Of a stretch of 56,858 nucleotides of DNA, positions 43,724 to 51,685 are shown piece by piece. The DNA is taken from positions 1 to 56,858 of the forward strand of contig CAJUOM010000003.1 in the NCBI GenBank assembly GCA_910588255.1. Reading direction: 5' to 3'. The notes under the pieces were generated by a model that did no database searches, was not told the origin of the DNA, and was given only the letters and a program-made list of their open reading frames with translations. This stretch comes from an uncultured Alphaproteobacteria bacterium. GTDB taxonomy: Bacteria > Pseudomonadota > Alphaproteobacteria > RUG11792. The translations under genes and the position numbers were made by a program. Numbering within the stretch: position 1 is the stretch's first letter; the number at the start of each line of letters is the position of its first letter.

Positions 43724-43753
43724 AATTAATAATCCCTACAAAAAAATAAAACT

Positions 43754-43828
43754 TGGAGCGGGCAAAGGGATTCGGACCCTCGACCCCAACCTTGGCAAGG
43801 TTGTGCTCTACCACTGAGCTATACCCGC
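43754..43828 (-). tRNA. tRNA-Gly (GCC)
   Basis: Minus strand: acceptor GCGGGTA/TGCCCGC, anticodon stem AACCT/AGGTT with loop TGCCA flanked to give GCC, T-loop TCCGAAT (an uncommon variant of TTCGAAT), discriminator T, encoded CCA. Confidence 0.94.
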
Positions 43829-44011
43829 ATTTATATATTTCAATATATCACATAATGAATCTTTATTCAACAAAATTTTGTGTATTTTGTAATATCAATC
43901 AGAATTTTTAAAAACTTTTATATCTTTATAAAAGTATCATTAGTAAGAAAATCACTTCTGTGATAGTATAGAAAATAGCTTGATATAGGGAATTTATAAA
44001 AGGAGAAAAGA

Positions 44012-44895
44012 ATGATCAAAGATTATTTATCAAAAATAATAAGTTTGGTTTTCGCGATTGCTTCGGGATTTGCTCAAAGTTCCTAGAAACAATCAGAAGC
44101 ATTGAAGATTCTAAAGTAAGAGATATCTTAGCTACTCTAAATCCGGAGAAAAGTCTGGTTCTTTTTGATTGTGATGATGTTTTGTTTCATAGCAGTGATT
44201 CTGTCCTACAAAAAACCGCATTACCCAAATTAATGAAACTTCTAAAAGACACACTCTCGATTGAAGAAATGAGCTCAATACTTCCAGCCATAACAAGATC
44301 GGCAGAGAAAGAAGTTGTAGAAGCTCCTATGCTTTCATTTATTCAAAAGATTCAATTAAGACATGTTCCCGCATTTGTCTTAACTCAATGCAGTTCAGAT
44401 GAAAATGTGAGAGAAGAGAGATTTTCAAAGCTAAGAAAACTTGGAATTAACTTCTCATCTTCATTACCACAAATGAGTTATCATGAATTTGATATTCCTG
44501 AATCGGAACTGAAACTACGTCCATTCCAAACACACACAACTAAACCTGTTTATGATTCAGGAATCATATATTGCGGAAGTGCTGCGAAAGGATTGGTTTT
44601 ATCAAAGTTTTTAGAATTTGTTCCTATGACATGCTCTCTTTCAGATCTACATGTTGTCTTTATTGATGATGCCCAACAAAATTTGGTTGACGTGAGAGGT
44701 ATGTGTACCAAACTTGGAATAATTCATTTCATAGGAATACATTATACAGCAATAGAAAGTATTCATAAAATTATTGATGCTTCTATACTGCGCTTCCAAG
44801 TGAACCATTTATTAAGTAGTAGCCTATGGTTAAGTGATAAAAGTTCATCACTTGGATTAGGTATGACTAGTGATCTATCGTGTTTTAGTCTTTAG
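44012..44895 (+). pseudogene. Secreted DUF2608/HAD-like protein, frameshifted at the signal peptide
   Basis: AAGGAG and ATG 44012 open a signal peptide (MIKDYLSKIISLVFAIASGF, then AQSS) that hits TAG at 44084. A shifted frame from about 44082 carries FLETIRSIEDSKVRDILATL, the HAD-type motif LVLFDCDDVLFHSS, LTQCSSDENVREERFSKLRK and VVFIDDAQQNLVDVRGMCTK, ending at 44895. This is the DUF2608 pattern of exported HAD-like proteins of intracellular bacteria. A one-base deletion near AGTTCC separates export signal from enzyme. The 3' end overlaps the convergent symporter by 11 bases. Confidence 0.7.
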
Positions 44896-46090
44896 ATTTG
44901 TTTGCTGCCACTGTTACGCATGAATCTGACCAAACGTTTAAGGATGTTTCAAGCATATCTAAAACACTATAGACAGGAAGAATCATGCCTAGCAGAGGCA
45001 TTGGAATATTCATAGAGGAAAGAAGACTTGCACTCAGGAAAAAACACCCCATTGGTATGCCTGCGTTTCCTATCGCTGCAATAGTCGCAATTATAATCCA
45101 TGTAAAGATGGTTGAATAACTTATATCAATGCCATAATTTTGCATTATATAAATCACCGTAGTAAATATAAATGCAGCACATCCATTCATATTAATAGTG
45201 GTACAAAGCGGTAAAACAAATCGACTTATTTCTTTTTTCACACCTAATTTTGATTCAATAGCTTCCATTGTGACTGGTAATGCTCCCGAAGAAGATTTTG
45301 AGAAAAACGCAACAGAAAGTGCAGAAAACATAGATTTAAACATTAAAAATGGATTTATTTTTTTTGACATAAGCCATAACGGTAATATTATTATTCCTTG
45401 AACTAAATTTGATAAGATGATCACAAGGAAATATTTCCCCATTCCATGTGCACTCATTCCATTTTTCAAATCTATAACACTTACAGTTATAAAGCCAAAC
45501 AAACCAATAGGAAGAACCCTAACTATAAATTTTGTTATCGTGAAAAATATACTGTGTAATCCATTGAAAAATGAAAGAACCGCTTTTTTTGCTTCTGACT
45601 GCTCTATTGAACGTGCTGATATTCCGATAATTACACTAATCAGTAATACAGTCAAAACCTTATGTTCAACAAACGCCCCAAAAATATTATCCGGAATAAT
45701 ATCCAAAAGATATTTTGAATAATCTGTAGTAATTGAACTTTCCAAGCCTGAATCAAAACTTAGCACAGCATTATTAGGAGATATGATGATGTATAGAAAA
45801 GCACTCACACAAGCTGCGACTAATGTTGTTCCAAATGTATATTTCAATGTCTTTTTCCAAATTCGATTCATAGATTTTTCGGCACCATAAGTCGAAAGTG
45901 CGACAATAACGGATAATGAAATAACAGGCATGCTTATACATTTGAATATTTTTATAAAAATTTCAGAACAACATTTTCCAATTTGTTCCAATATTTCTAT
46001 ATTTGATAATCCGCAAATAATCCCTAAAGTAATTGCTATTATATAAAACACAAATTTTTTATTGAAAGAATGACTACAGCACTCACACAT
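44885..46090 (-). CDS. Dicarboxylate/amino acid:cation symporter (DAACS family), copy 2
   Basis: The 401-aa inner-membrane carrier keeps the family motifs: SSSGALPVTMEAIESKLGV (serine-rich loop), CTTINMNGCAAFIFTTVI (NMNG cation/substrate motif), GNAGIPMGCFFLSASLL and LDMLETSLNVWSDSCVTVAA. It is therefore closer to functional glutamate/aspartate/C4-dicarboxylate carriers than the 38.3-kb copy. The ATG at 46090 has GAGGAG upstream, embedded in the end of ftsY; a TTG at 46108 would be the alternative. Confidence 0.9.
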   Translation of the reverse strand: MCECCSHSFNKKFVFYIIAITLGIICGLSNIEILEQIGKCCSEIFIKIFKCISMPVISLSVIVALSTYGAEKSMNRIWKKTLKYTFGTTLVAACVSAFLYIIISPNNAVLSFDSGLESSITTDYSKYLLDIIPDNIFGAFVEHKVLTVLLISVIIGISARSIEQSEAKKAVLSFFNGLHSIFFTITKFIVRVLPIGLFGFITVSVIDLKNGMSAHGMGKYFLVIILSNLVQGIIILPLWLMSKKINPFLMFKSMFSALSVAFFSKSSSGALPVTMEAIESKLGVKKEISRFVLPLCTTINMNGCAAFIFTTVIYIMQNYGIDISYSTIFTWIIIATIAAIGNAGIPMGCFFLSASLLSSMNIPMPLLGMILPVYSVLDMLETSLNVWSDSCVTVAANKSKD

Positions 46091-46094
46091 TATT

Positions 46095-46934
46095 TTATTG
46101 CTCCTCAAAATCTTTTAAAAATCTAGCTATAGAAAACTCGGCGAAATCTTTTTCAGATTCTCCAATCCCAACTCCTAAAATTGGAATTTTGAATTCATCT
46201 GCAACTCTCACAATAACTCCACATTTTGCTCCTCCATCAAGTTTATTAATAATCAATCCAGATATAGGGTTAATTTTTGAAAATTCCCTGACTTGATCAA
46301 TAGTATTTTGCCCTATTGTTGCATCTATTGTCAATATAGTCATGTGAGGGGCTGATTCATCTAGTTTTTTTACTACCCGATGTATTTTCTCTAACTCATT
46401 CATCAAATTGATATTGTTCTGCAATCTTCCTGCGGTGTCTATTATTAATACATCACTTTTTGTTGTTTTCATAGCATCAAATGCAACACTTGCAGGATCT
46501 TTCGGAGAATCGGATTTGAATATATTACAATTTAACTTTTTTGCCCAAATTGCTAACTGATCAACAGCTGCTATTCGAAATGTATCACAAGCAGCAATGT
46601 CAACACTGAATCCTTGTTGTTTCAAAAAATAAGCTAATTTTGCCACAGTTGTTGTTTTTCCACTGCCATTTACGCCTTCAAGAATAATAACGAATGGTTT
46701 TTTAGTTATATCAATCTCAACATTTTTAATAAGAGGAGTTAAAATGGATATGATTTTGTTTTTAAAAGCAAAATATAAATCGGAACTTTTTAAATCTTTT
46801 ATGATACTTTCCGCAAAACTGATTCCAAAATCAGCCTCGATCAAAGCATCTTCCAAATTTTCCCTATTAAGTTTGTCTTCTCGGTTGATTACTAAATTTG
46901 AGAAAGTTGATTTTAGCTTTTTGAAAAACGACAT
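46095..46934 (-). CDS. ftsY: Signal recognition particle receptor FtsY
   Basis: The SRP receptor GTPase that delivers ribosome-nascent chains to SecYEG. The 279-aa product is just the NG core: N domain (LEDALIEADFGISFAESIIK), G1 GVNGSGKTTTVAKLA, AACDTFRIAAVDQL, DTAGRLQNNINLM, the NKLDGGAKCG motif and the closing GIGESEKDFAEF. The long acidic A domain of E. coli FtsY is absent, as in many alphaproteobacteria. The stop overlaps the Shine-Dalgarno of the downstream symporter. Confidence 0.97.
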   Translation of the reverse strand: MSFFKKLKSTFSNLVINREDKLNRENLEDALIEADFGISFAESIIKDLKSSDLYFAFKNKIISILTPLIKNVEIDITKKPFVIILEGVNGSGKTTTVAKLAYFLKQQGFSVDIAACDTFRIAAVDQLAIWAKKLNCNIFKSDSPKDPASVAFDAMKTTKSDVLIIDTAGRLQNNINLMNELEKIHRVVKKLDESAPHMTILTIDATIGQNTIDQVREFSKINPISGLIINKLDGGAKCGVIVRVADEFKIPILGVGIGESEKDFAEFSIARFLKDFEEQ

Positions 46935-46946
46935 AATATTTAAATC

Positions 46947-48200
46947 CTAAACAGAAAACCTTTCAATATTAGCTCCACAATTTCTTAATTTTTCATCAAT
47001 ATTTTCATACCCACGATCAATATGATAAAGTCTATTAATAATTGTCTCTCCTTCTGCAACTAATCCAGCAATCAAGAGGGAAACAGAGGCTCGAAGATCT
47101 GTTGCCATAACAGGGGCGCCATTTAACTTGTTGACTCCAGTCACGACAGCCGTTTTTCCATGAACTGAAATATTTGCTCCCATTCTTGTTAATTCCGGAA
47201 TATGCATAAACCTATTTTCGAAAATATTTTCCGTAATCGAAGCAGCTCCTTTACAAAGCGACATTAAGACTGTATACTGAGCTTGTAAATCTGTTGGAAA
47301 TCCTGGATATGGAGCTGTTTGAATATCGACAGGTTTAATTTTCTCGCTTTTCCTGTATACAATTAAACCATCTTCTTTTTCCTCATGAACGACACCAGTT
47401 AAAAACAATGTTTCAAAAAATGATGCCAAATGAGAATACTTACAGTTTTTTAAGAAAAGTTTTCCATTAGTAACAGCGGCAGCAATAGCAAATGTTCCAG
47501 TTTCTATCCTATCAGGAATTATCGTAAACTCTGTTCCGTGAAGAGATTCGACACCATTCACAACAATTGTGGATGTTCCCTGACCTGAAATTGAGGCTCC
47601 CATACAATTCAAAAGATCGCAAAATGCAACAATTTCAGGTTCCATAGCCGCATTAATAATATTTGTTGTTCCTTTTGCCAAAACGGCAGCCATTATGATA
47701 TTTTCAGTTCCTGTCACTGTTGCTATTGGAAAAATTATATCACAACCGGTCAACCCTTTTGGGGCTTTTGCATTTATATAACCGTTATCTATAGAAATTT
47801 CTGTTCCCATTTGCCTCAAGGCTTTTATGTGAAGATCAACACTTCTCGCACCTATCGCACATCCTCCGGGTAATGAAACTTTTGCTTCTTTATATTTTGC
47901 AACAAGTGGCCCCAAAACTAAAATGGAAGCCCGCATTTTTCGAACGTAATCATACGGAGCCTCTGTTGTTTTCAAACTTTTTGTTAAAAGCTCGATAGTT
48001 CCGTTTTGTTGAAAGTTATAAACTGTTCCTAAATAAGTCAGAAGATCCAATAAAGATGTAATATCAGATAAATGCGGAACATTTTTTAATATAATCTTAT
48101 CGTCAGTTAATAATGTTGCTACCAAAACTGGAAGTGCTAAATTCTTTGCTCCACTTATTTCTATCGTACCATTTAAAGGAACACTTCCTTTGATTCTCAT
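46947..48200 (-). CDS. murA: UDP-N-acetylglucosamine 1-carboxyvinyltransferase
   Basis: MurA transfers enolpyruvate from PEP to UDP-GlcNAc, the first committed step of peptidoglycan synthesis. The 417-aa product has EISGAKNLALPVL, RKMRASILVLGPL, and the active-site loop SLPGGCAIGARSVDLH with the catalytic Cys (fosfomycin target), plus DRIETGTFAIAA and ATDLRASVSLLIAGL. The ATG at 48200 gives MRIKGSVPLNG, matching the family start; a TTG 12 bases earlier is less likely. It is 12 bases upstream of ftsY. Confidence 0.97.
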   Translation of the reverse strand: MRIKGSVPLNGTIEISGAKNLALPVLVATLLTDDKIILKNVPHLSDITSLLDLLTYLGTVYNFQQNGTIELLTKSLKTTEAPYDYVRKMRASILVLGPLVAKYKEAKVSLPGGCAIGARSVDLHIKALRQMGTEISIDNGYINAKAPKGLTGCDIIFPIATVTGTENIIMAAVLAKGTTNIINAAMEPEIVAFCDLLNCMGASISGQGTSTIVVNGVESLHGTEFTIIPDRIETGTFAIAAAVTNGKLFLKNCKYSHLASFFETLFLTGVVHEEKEDGLIVYRKSEKIKPVDIQTAPYPGFPTDLQAQYTVLMSLCKGAASITENIFENRFMHIPELTRMGANISVHGKTAVVTGVNKLNGAPVMATDLRASVSLLIAGLVAEGETIINRLYHIDRGYENIDEKLRNCGANIERFSV

Positions 48201-48317
48201 ACTTTGCAGCAATTTCGAAACTCAATTTCTTCAGATTAATAATTTATATTAAACACTAAAATATTTAAAAAATCAATATTTTCAAGTAAATTGAACTAGC
48301 AAACGTTTTTATAAGTT

Positions 48318-48370
48318 CGTAAAAATCTTTAAAATTTTATGGAGTTTTTTAGCACTTGAAATTTATACCA
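48318..48370 (+). repeat. Dispersed repeat fragment, copy F (palindromic end)
   Basis: Contains the palindromic end in decayed form (CTTTAAAATTTTATGGAGTT) followed by CACTTGAAATTTATACC, a degenerate version of the repeat's promoter segment. Between 48371 and 48700 there is AT-rich DNA with no gene that I can support. Confidence 0.5.
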
Positions 48371-48710
48371 ATTCATAATTAATAGTAATTAACAAAGAAA
48401 TCTCGCTAAAAAGTTAGCAATGTTATAAGTTGGTTTCAAAGAAAGTATTTAAAAAATTCTAGGAAAGAGAACTCTATTTTACTCGAAATCGCTTTAGATT
48501 GCTCTATAAGTTTATACGTATAAGTCCATTATTAACAATCTATATCAACAGTTACCTTTCCTCACTTCCCTAATATGCTAATTTAACAGGACTACTATTA
48601 TAAACAGATTCTATAAAGGGAAACTCTATCGTTTCTGTAAATATAGGTTATTACCTATGGATATCCGTCCTTTAACCATTTTACACAAAACTCTGGACAG
48701 TCTAGAAATA

Positions 48711-48746
48711 TATACGAGGTATTAGCTCAAGTTTATACCTCATATA
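48711..48746 (-). terminator. Hairpin just after the coiled-coil protein gene
   Basis: A 12-base stem with one mismatch (TATACGAGGTAT at 48711-48722 with ATACCTCATATA at 48735-48746), 12 bases beyond the stop codon at 48758. The GAGGTAT/ATACCTC core is the same as the outer stem of repeat copy A, so it may be a repeat remnant acting as a terminator. No good T-run follows. Confidence 0.45.
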
Positions 48747-48757
48747 CCTATAATTTC

Positions 48758-49333
48758 TTATATTGAAAAATCTCTTTTAAGCGTTTCTATAATAGTTTGA
48801 AAATTTGTATTAGATTTTATTAAAACATTAGCTTTTTTATTAAAGTCTCTTAATTTCAATTGTCTCGTAAGCGAATTTCCGAATCCTGGATAATCAATTT
48901 TGAGCTTTTCTTTATAGTCTGCCTGCAAACTCTTTAATTCCAACTTTTGTTTTTCTACTGAAGCTTTTTCTTTAATTTTATTAACTCGTGCATTTTCTTT
49001 AGCAGTTCTTTCATTCGATACGGATTGATTGGCAGAATTGAGGTTAACTTGAGATTGTTCTAATTTCATCTGTTCTTGTGTGATTTTAGTTTTTACAGAC
49101 TCAAGTTGCTTTTCCAATTTTAATTTCTCTTGATTTAGTTTGTTGATATTATTTTGAGTTACAGTAACGTCACTACTTGCTATAAGTTGTTGTTTTTGAG
49201 CATTACTTTTTCCAACCCCTTTTATTTTTGCTCCTAATTGATTAAATGATGAGATAGCACCACAGTCTGTTATAACAAAATCCGATTGCAAAACAGCTAA
49301 GGCCATCAGAGGGATTACCAATAATTTTTTCAT
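48758..49333 (-). CDS. Exported coiled-coil protein of unknown function
   Basis: A 191-aa product with a signal peptide (MKKLLVIPLMALAVLQSDFV) and a long coiled coil at about residues 55-145 (NKLNQEKLKLEKQLESVKTK; NERTAKENARVNKIKEKASV). The C-terminal part (DYPGFGNSLTRQLKLRDFNK) is globular. It resembles in style the broken exported coiled-coil genes at 31-32.8 kb but is intact. Function unknown; possibly periplasmic or surface-exposed. Confidence 0.7.
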   Translation of the reverse strand: MKKLLVIPLMALAVLQSDFVITDCGAISSFNQLGAKIKGVGKSNAQKQQLIASSDVTVTQNNINKLNQEKLKLEKQLESVKTKITQEQMKLEQSQVNLNSANQSVSNERTAKENARVNKIKEKASVEKQKLELKSLQADYKEKLKIDYPGFGNSLTRQLKLRDFNKKANVLIKSNTNFQTIIETLKRDFSI

Positions 49334-49390
49334 AACAAAACCAATATAAACTTTATATTTTAAGGTTATCTCAAAAAAGTTAAAAATATA

Positions 49391-49858
49391 TTAATATTCT
49401 GTTTTATCCAATTTATTTTTCCAGTTTTCAAAGATTTCTTTTGCTTTTTGTGAATCGATTTTGCTCATCTTTAAATTTCTCAATTTAGGAATATAAGCAA
49501 TTTGATCATAAATATAAGAATCATCAAATCCGATCTCTGCTGCGTCATACCTTGTATTTGCATAATAAATTCGACTTATTCTAGCCCAATATATAGCAGC
49601 TAAACACATAGGGCAAGGTTCACAACTTGTATAAATATCAGAATCAATTAATGAAAAAGAATCTATATTTTTGCATGCGTTTCTGATAGCTACTATTTCA
49701 GCATGAGCAGTAGGATCATTTGTTGATGTAACCAAATTTTTTCCTTCCCCTATTATTTTCCCATTTCTGACTATAACTGCCCCAAAAGGCCCTCCTTCAT
49801 TTGTTTTCAAGTTTTCTTCAGATAATGCTATTGCTCGATTTATAAAATCACTTTCCAT
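49391..49858 (-). CDS. guaD: Guanine deaminase-type nucleoside deaminase
   Basis: A zinc-dependent deaminase of the cytidine deaminase fold. The 155-aa product has the zinc motif TAHAEI (His52, catalytic Glu54) and PCPMC (Cys82, Cys85), plus GGPFGAVIVRNGKIIGEG, SCEPCPMCLAAIYWAR and GFDDSYIYDQI, which match small bacterial guanine deaminases (GFDDSFIY type) better than tRNA adenosine deaminase TadA; the C-terminal Trp-containing ENWKNKLDKTEY also fits. It would turn guanine into xanthine. A TadA role is the alternative. Confidence 0.8.
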   Translation of the reverse strand: MESDFINRAIALSEENLKTNEGGPFGAVIVRNGKIIGEGKNLVTSTNDPTAHAEIVAIRNACKNIDSFSLIDSDIYTSCEPCPMCLAAIYWARISRIYYANTRYDAAEIGFDDSYIYDQIAYIPKLRNLKMSKIDSQKAKEIFENWKNKLDKTEY

Positions 49859-49861
49859 TAT

Positions 49862-50188
49862 TCACCATTCTCCAAGTAGTTGGGGATGACTAAAAGGTTT
49901 TTTAGAAGCTATATCATCAAATAAATGCATTGCTTCGGTTTCGTGTAAAACAAATGCCCTATATTCAAGGGAATACATAGCGTCTATGAAGTTACTGTAC
50001 TGTTTTTCAGTAATTGAATTTTGAAAACTCCATACATCAATAGAAAAATCTTGACAATCACAGGTAGTACAATCTGTTATAGAGGCCTTTATATTATATA
50101 ACTCCATTATTTCAGAAGATAATGCTAAAGTTTCTGTGCTATATAAAGTTTGAAAAACTAGCAAGAATAAAAATGCTTTTTTTATCAT
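49862..50188 (-). CDS. Small exported protein with a cysteine cluster
   Basis: A 108-aa product with a signal peptide (MIKKAFLFLLVFQTLYSTET) and a short cysteine-rich motif DCTTCDCQDF. No known family recognised. The ATG at 50188 has TAGGAG six bases upstream; an earlier in-frame ATG at 50203 precedes that site. It lies three bases before guaD on the same strand, so the two are probably co-transcribed. The cysteines could form disulfides or bind metal. Confidence 0.6.
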   Translation of the reverse strand: MIKKAFLFLLVFQTLYSTETLALSSEIMELYNIKASITDCTTCDCQDFSIDVWSFQNSITEKQYSNFIDAMYSLEYRAFVLHETEAMHLFDDIASKKPFSHPQLLGEW

Positions 50189-50233
50189 AAAAACTCCTAA
50201 CATATCCTATACTTATATATTTTACCACATTTT

Positions 50234-50270
50234 GCGAAAATTCTTTAAGATTTTATGGAATTTATAGCGT
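50234..50270 (+). repeat. Dispersed repeat fragment, copy G (palindromic end)
   Basis: CTTTAAGATTTTATGGAATTT resembles the palindromic end (here cut: CTTTAAGATTTTATGGAATT), flanked by TTGCGAA and TTCGCAA that form an outer inverted repeat. It lies between divergent genes. Weak match. Confidence 0.35.
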
Positions 50271-50353
50271 ATTCGCAATCCTGAAAATGTTTTATGTAAA
50301 TTTATAATAAAATATGATACAATATAATTAGGAAGTATTCTAGAAAATGAAAA

Positions 50354-51685
50354 ATGCTGCGTAAAATCAAAGAAATATTGGTTTCATCCTATTCATTTTG
50401 GAAATCATTTATATTCACTAATAATAAAAGATTTTTTCTTATTGAAAACAAAGGAATTTTGAAAACTCAAGTGATAATTCTGCTATCATCCGTTTTAGTT
50501 TTATTTATTACATGTAAGTCTTTAAATCCCGCTATGAAAGGAGTTTGTCGCATTGTCTTATCATCTAATGATGAGCTGATGGATATGGGAAGAGACAGAT
50601 TAATTGGAGTTGAAGCAAGCAAAGCAAAAACTGGCACAACATTGAGAGAAGTGAAATCTATTGGAACTTTGAAAGCTAATGCAGAAGTTGTTATAAAATC
50701 CGAAATTCCTGGGAAAATCAATGAAATACTTTTCACTGAAGGAACAAATGTTAAAAAAGGCGATGTATTGATTAAATTTGAAGATGATTTGTATCTTTCT
50801 GAAAAAAATAAATTTGAAGCAGAGTTTACCTTACGAAAAGCTGAATTTGAACGTATGGATAAGCTATATCAGAAAAAAGTCGGATCCAGAAAAACATATG
50901 ATGAGGCATTAGCCCAGATGAATGCCGCAAAAGCGCAACTCGATAGTGCAACATTCCAACTTTCAAGAACAGTTATTAAAGCTCCTTTTGATGGAACTAT
51001 TGGTATTATGAAAGGTTCTGTTTCTCCAGGGAATATTGTTCAGCAACAAACTGAATTGGTTGATATAGTGGATAATTCAATGGTCAGAGTCGAATTTCTT
51101 GTTCCTGTGAAGTACATTGAAGATATTGCAGTTGGTCAAAATGTGGAAATTACGGTTGATGCATTTAAAGACAAGGTCTTTTCAGGAACTGTGGATGCTA
51201 TTGATTCAGAAGTGGACACGAGAAATCACAGTATTCTTGTTCGTGCGATTATTCCAAATAAAAATGGAAATTTGAAACATGGAATGTTTGCAAATGTAAA
51301 ATTGATAACAGGCGAAAAAAATGATGTCGTTCTTATAGATGAAGATGCCCTTGATCGAGAAGGTGCTATTGAATTCGTTTGGGTTATTGATGACAAAGGA
51401 AGAGCTTATAGAAAACGTGTGTTGGTTGGCGCAAAAGATATCAATGGAGCTGAAATTATTGCTGGTTTGAAAGACGGTGAAATTGTTGTAACAACGGGAC
51501 AATTGAAACTAACTGAAGGCTCTTTAACAAAGATTTTGAATAAAGAGGAGTTAGACGAAGAAAAAGCGGAAAAACCTCAGGAGAAAAAAGAATCAAAAGT
51601 ACGAAAAGAGTCTGTTTTAGATAAAATAAAGAGTCTGTTTAAAAAAGAAAAAAATTCTCAAAAAACTGAGGAGAAATCGAAATGA
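50354..51685 (+). CDS. RND efflux periplasmic adaptor (membrane fusion protein)
   Basis: Links an RND pump to an outer-membrane channel. The 443-aa product has one N-terminal transmembrane anchor (TQVIILLSSVLVLFITC), the lipoyl half-motif IPGKINEILFTEGTNVKKGD, a short alpha-hairpin (about residues 150-200, KKVGSRKTYDEALAQMNAAK), the second lipoyl half with APFDGTIGIMKGSVSPGNIV and barrel/MP domains. A lysine/glutamate-rich tail of about 40 residues (EEKAEKPQEKKESKVRKE) is unusual. The gene overlaps the pump gene by four bases. Substrates cannot be read. Confidence 0.92.
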   Translation: MLRKIKEILVSSYSFWKSFIFTNNKRFFLIENKGILKTQVIILLSSVLVLFITCKSLNPAMKGVCRIVLSSNDELMDMGRDRLIGVEASKAKTGTTLREVKSIGTLKANAEVVIKSEIPGKINEILFTEGTNVKKGDVLIKFEDDLYLSEKNKFEAEFTLRKAEFERMDKLYQKKVGSRKTYDEALAQMNAAKAQLDSATFQLSRTVIKAPFDGTIGIMKGSVSPGNIVQQQTELVDIVDNSMVRVEFLVPVKYIEDIAVGQNVEITVDAFKDKVFSGTVDAIDSEVDTRNHSILVRAIIPNKNGNLKHGMFANVKLITGEKNDVVLIDEDALDREGAIEFVWVIDDKGRAYRKRVLVGAKDINGAEIIAGLKDGEIVVTTGQLKLTEGSLTKILNKEELDEEKAEKPQEKKESKVRKESVLDKIKSLFKKEKNSQKTEEKSK

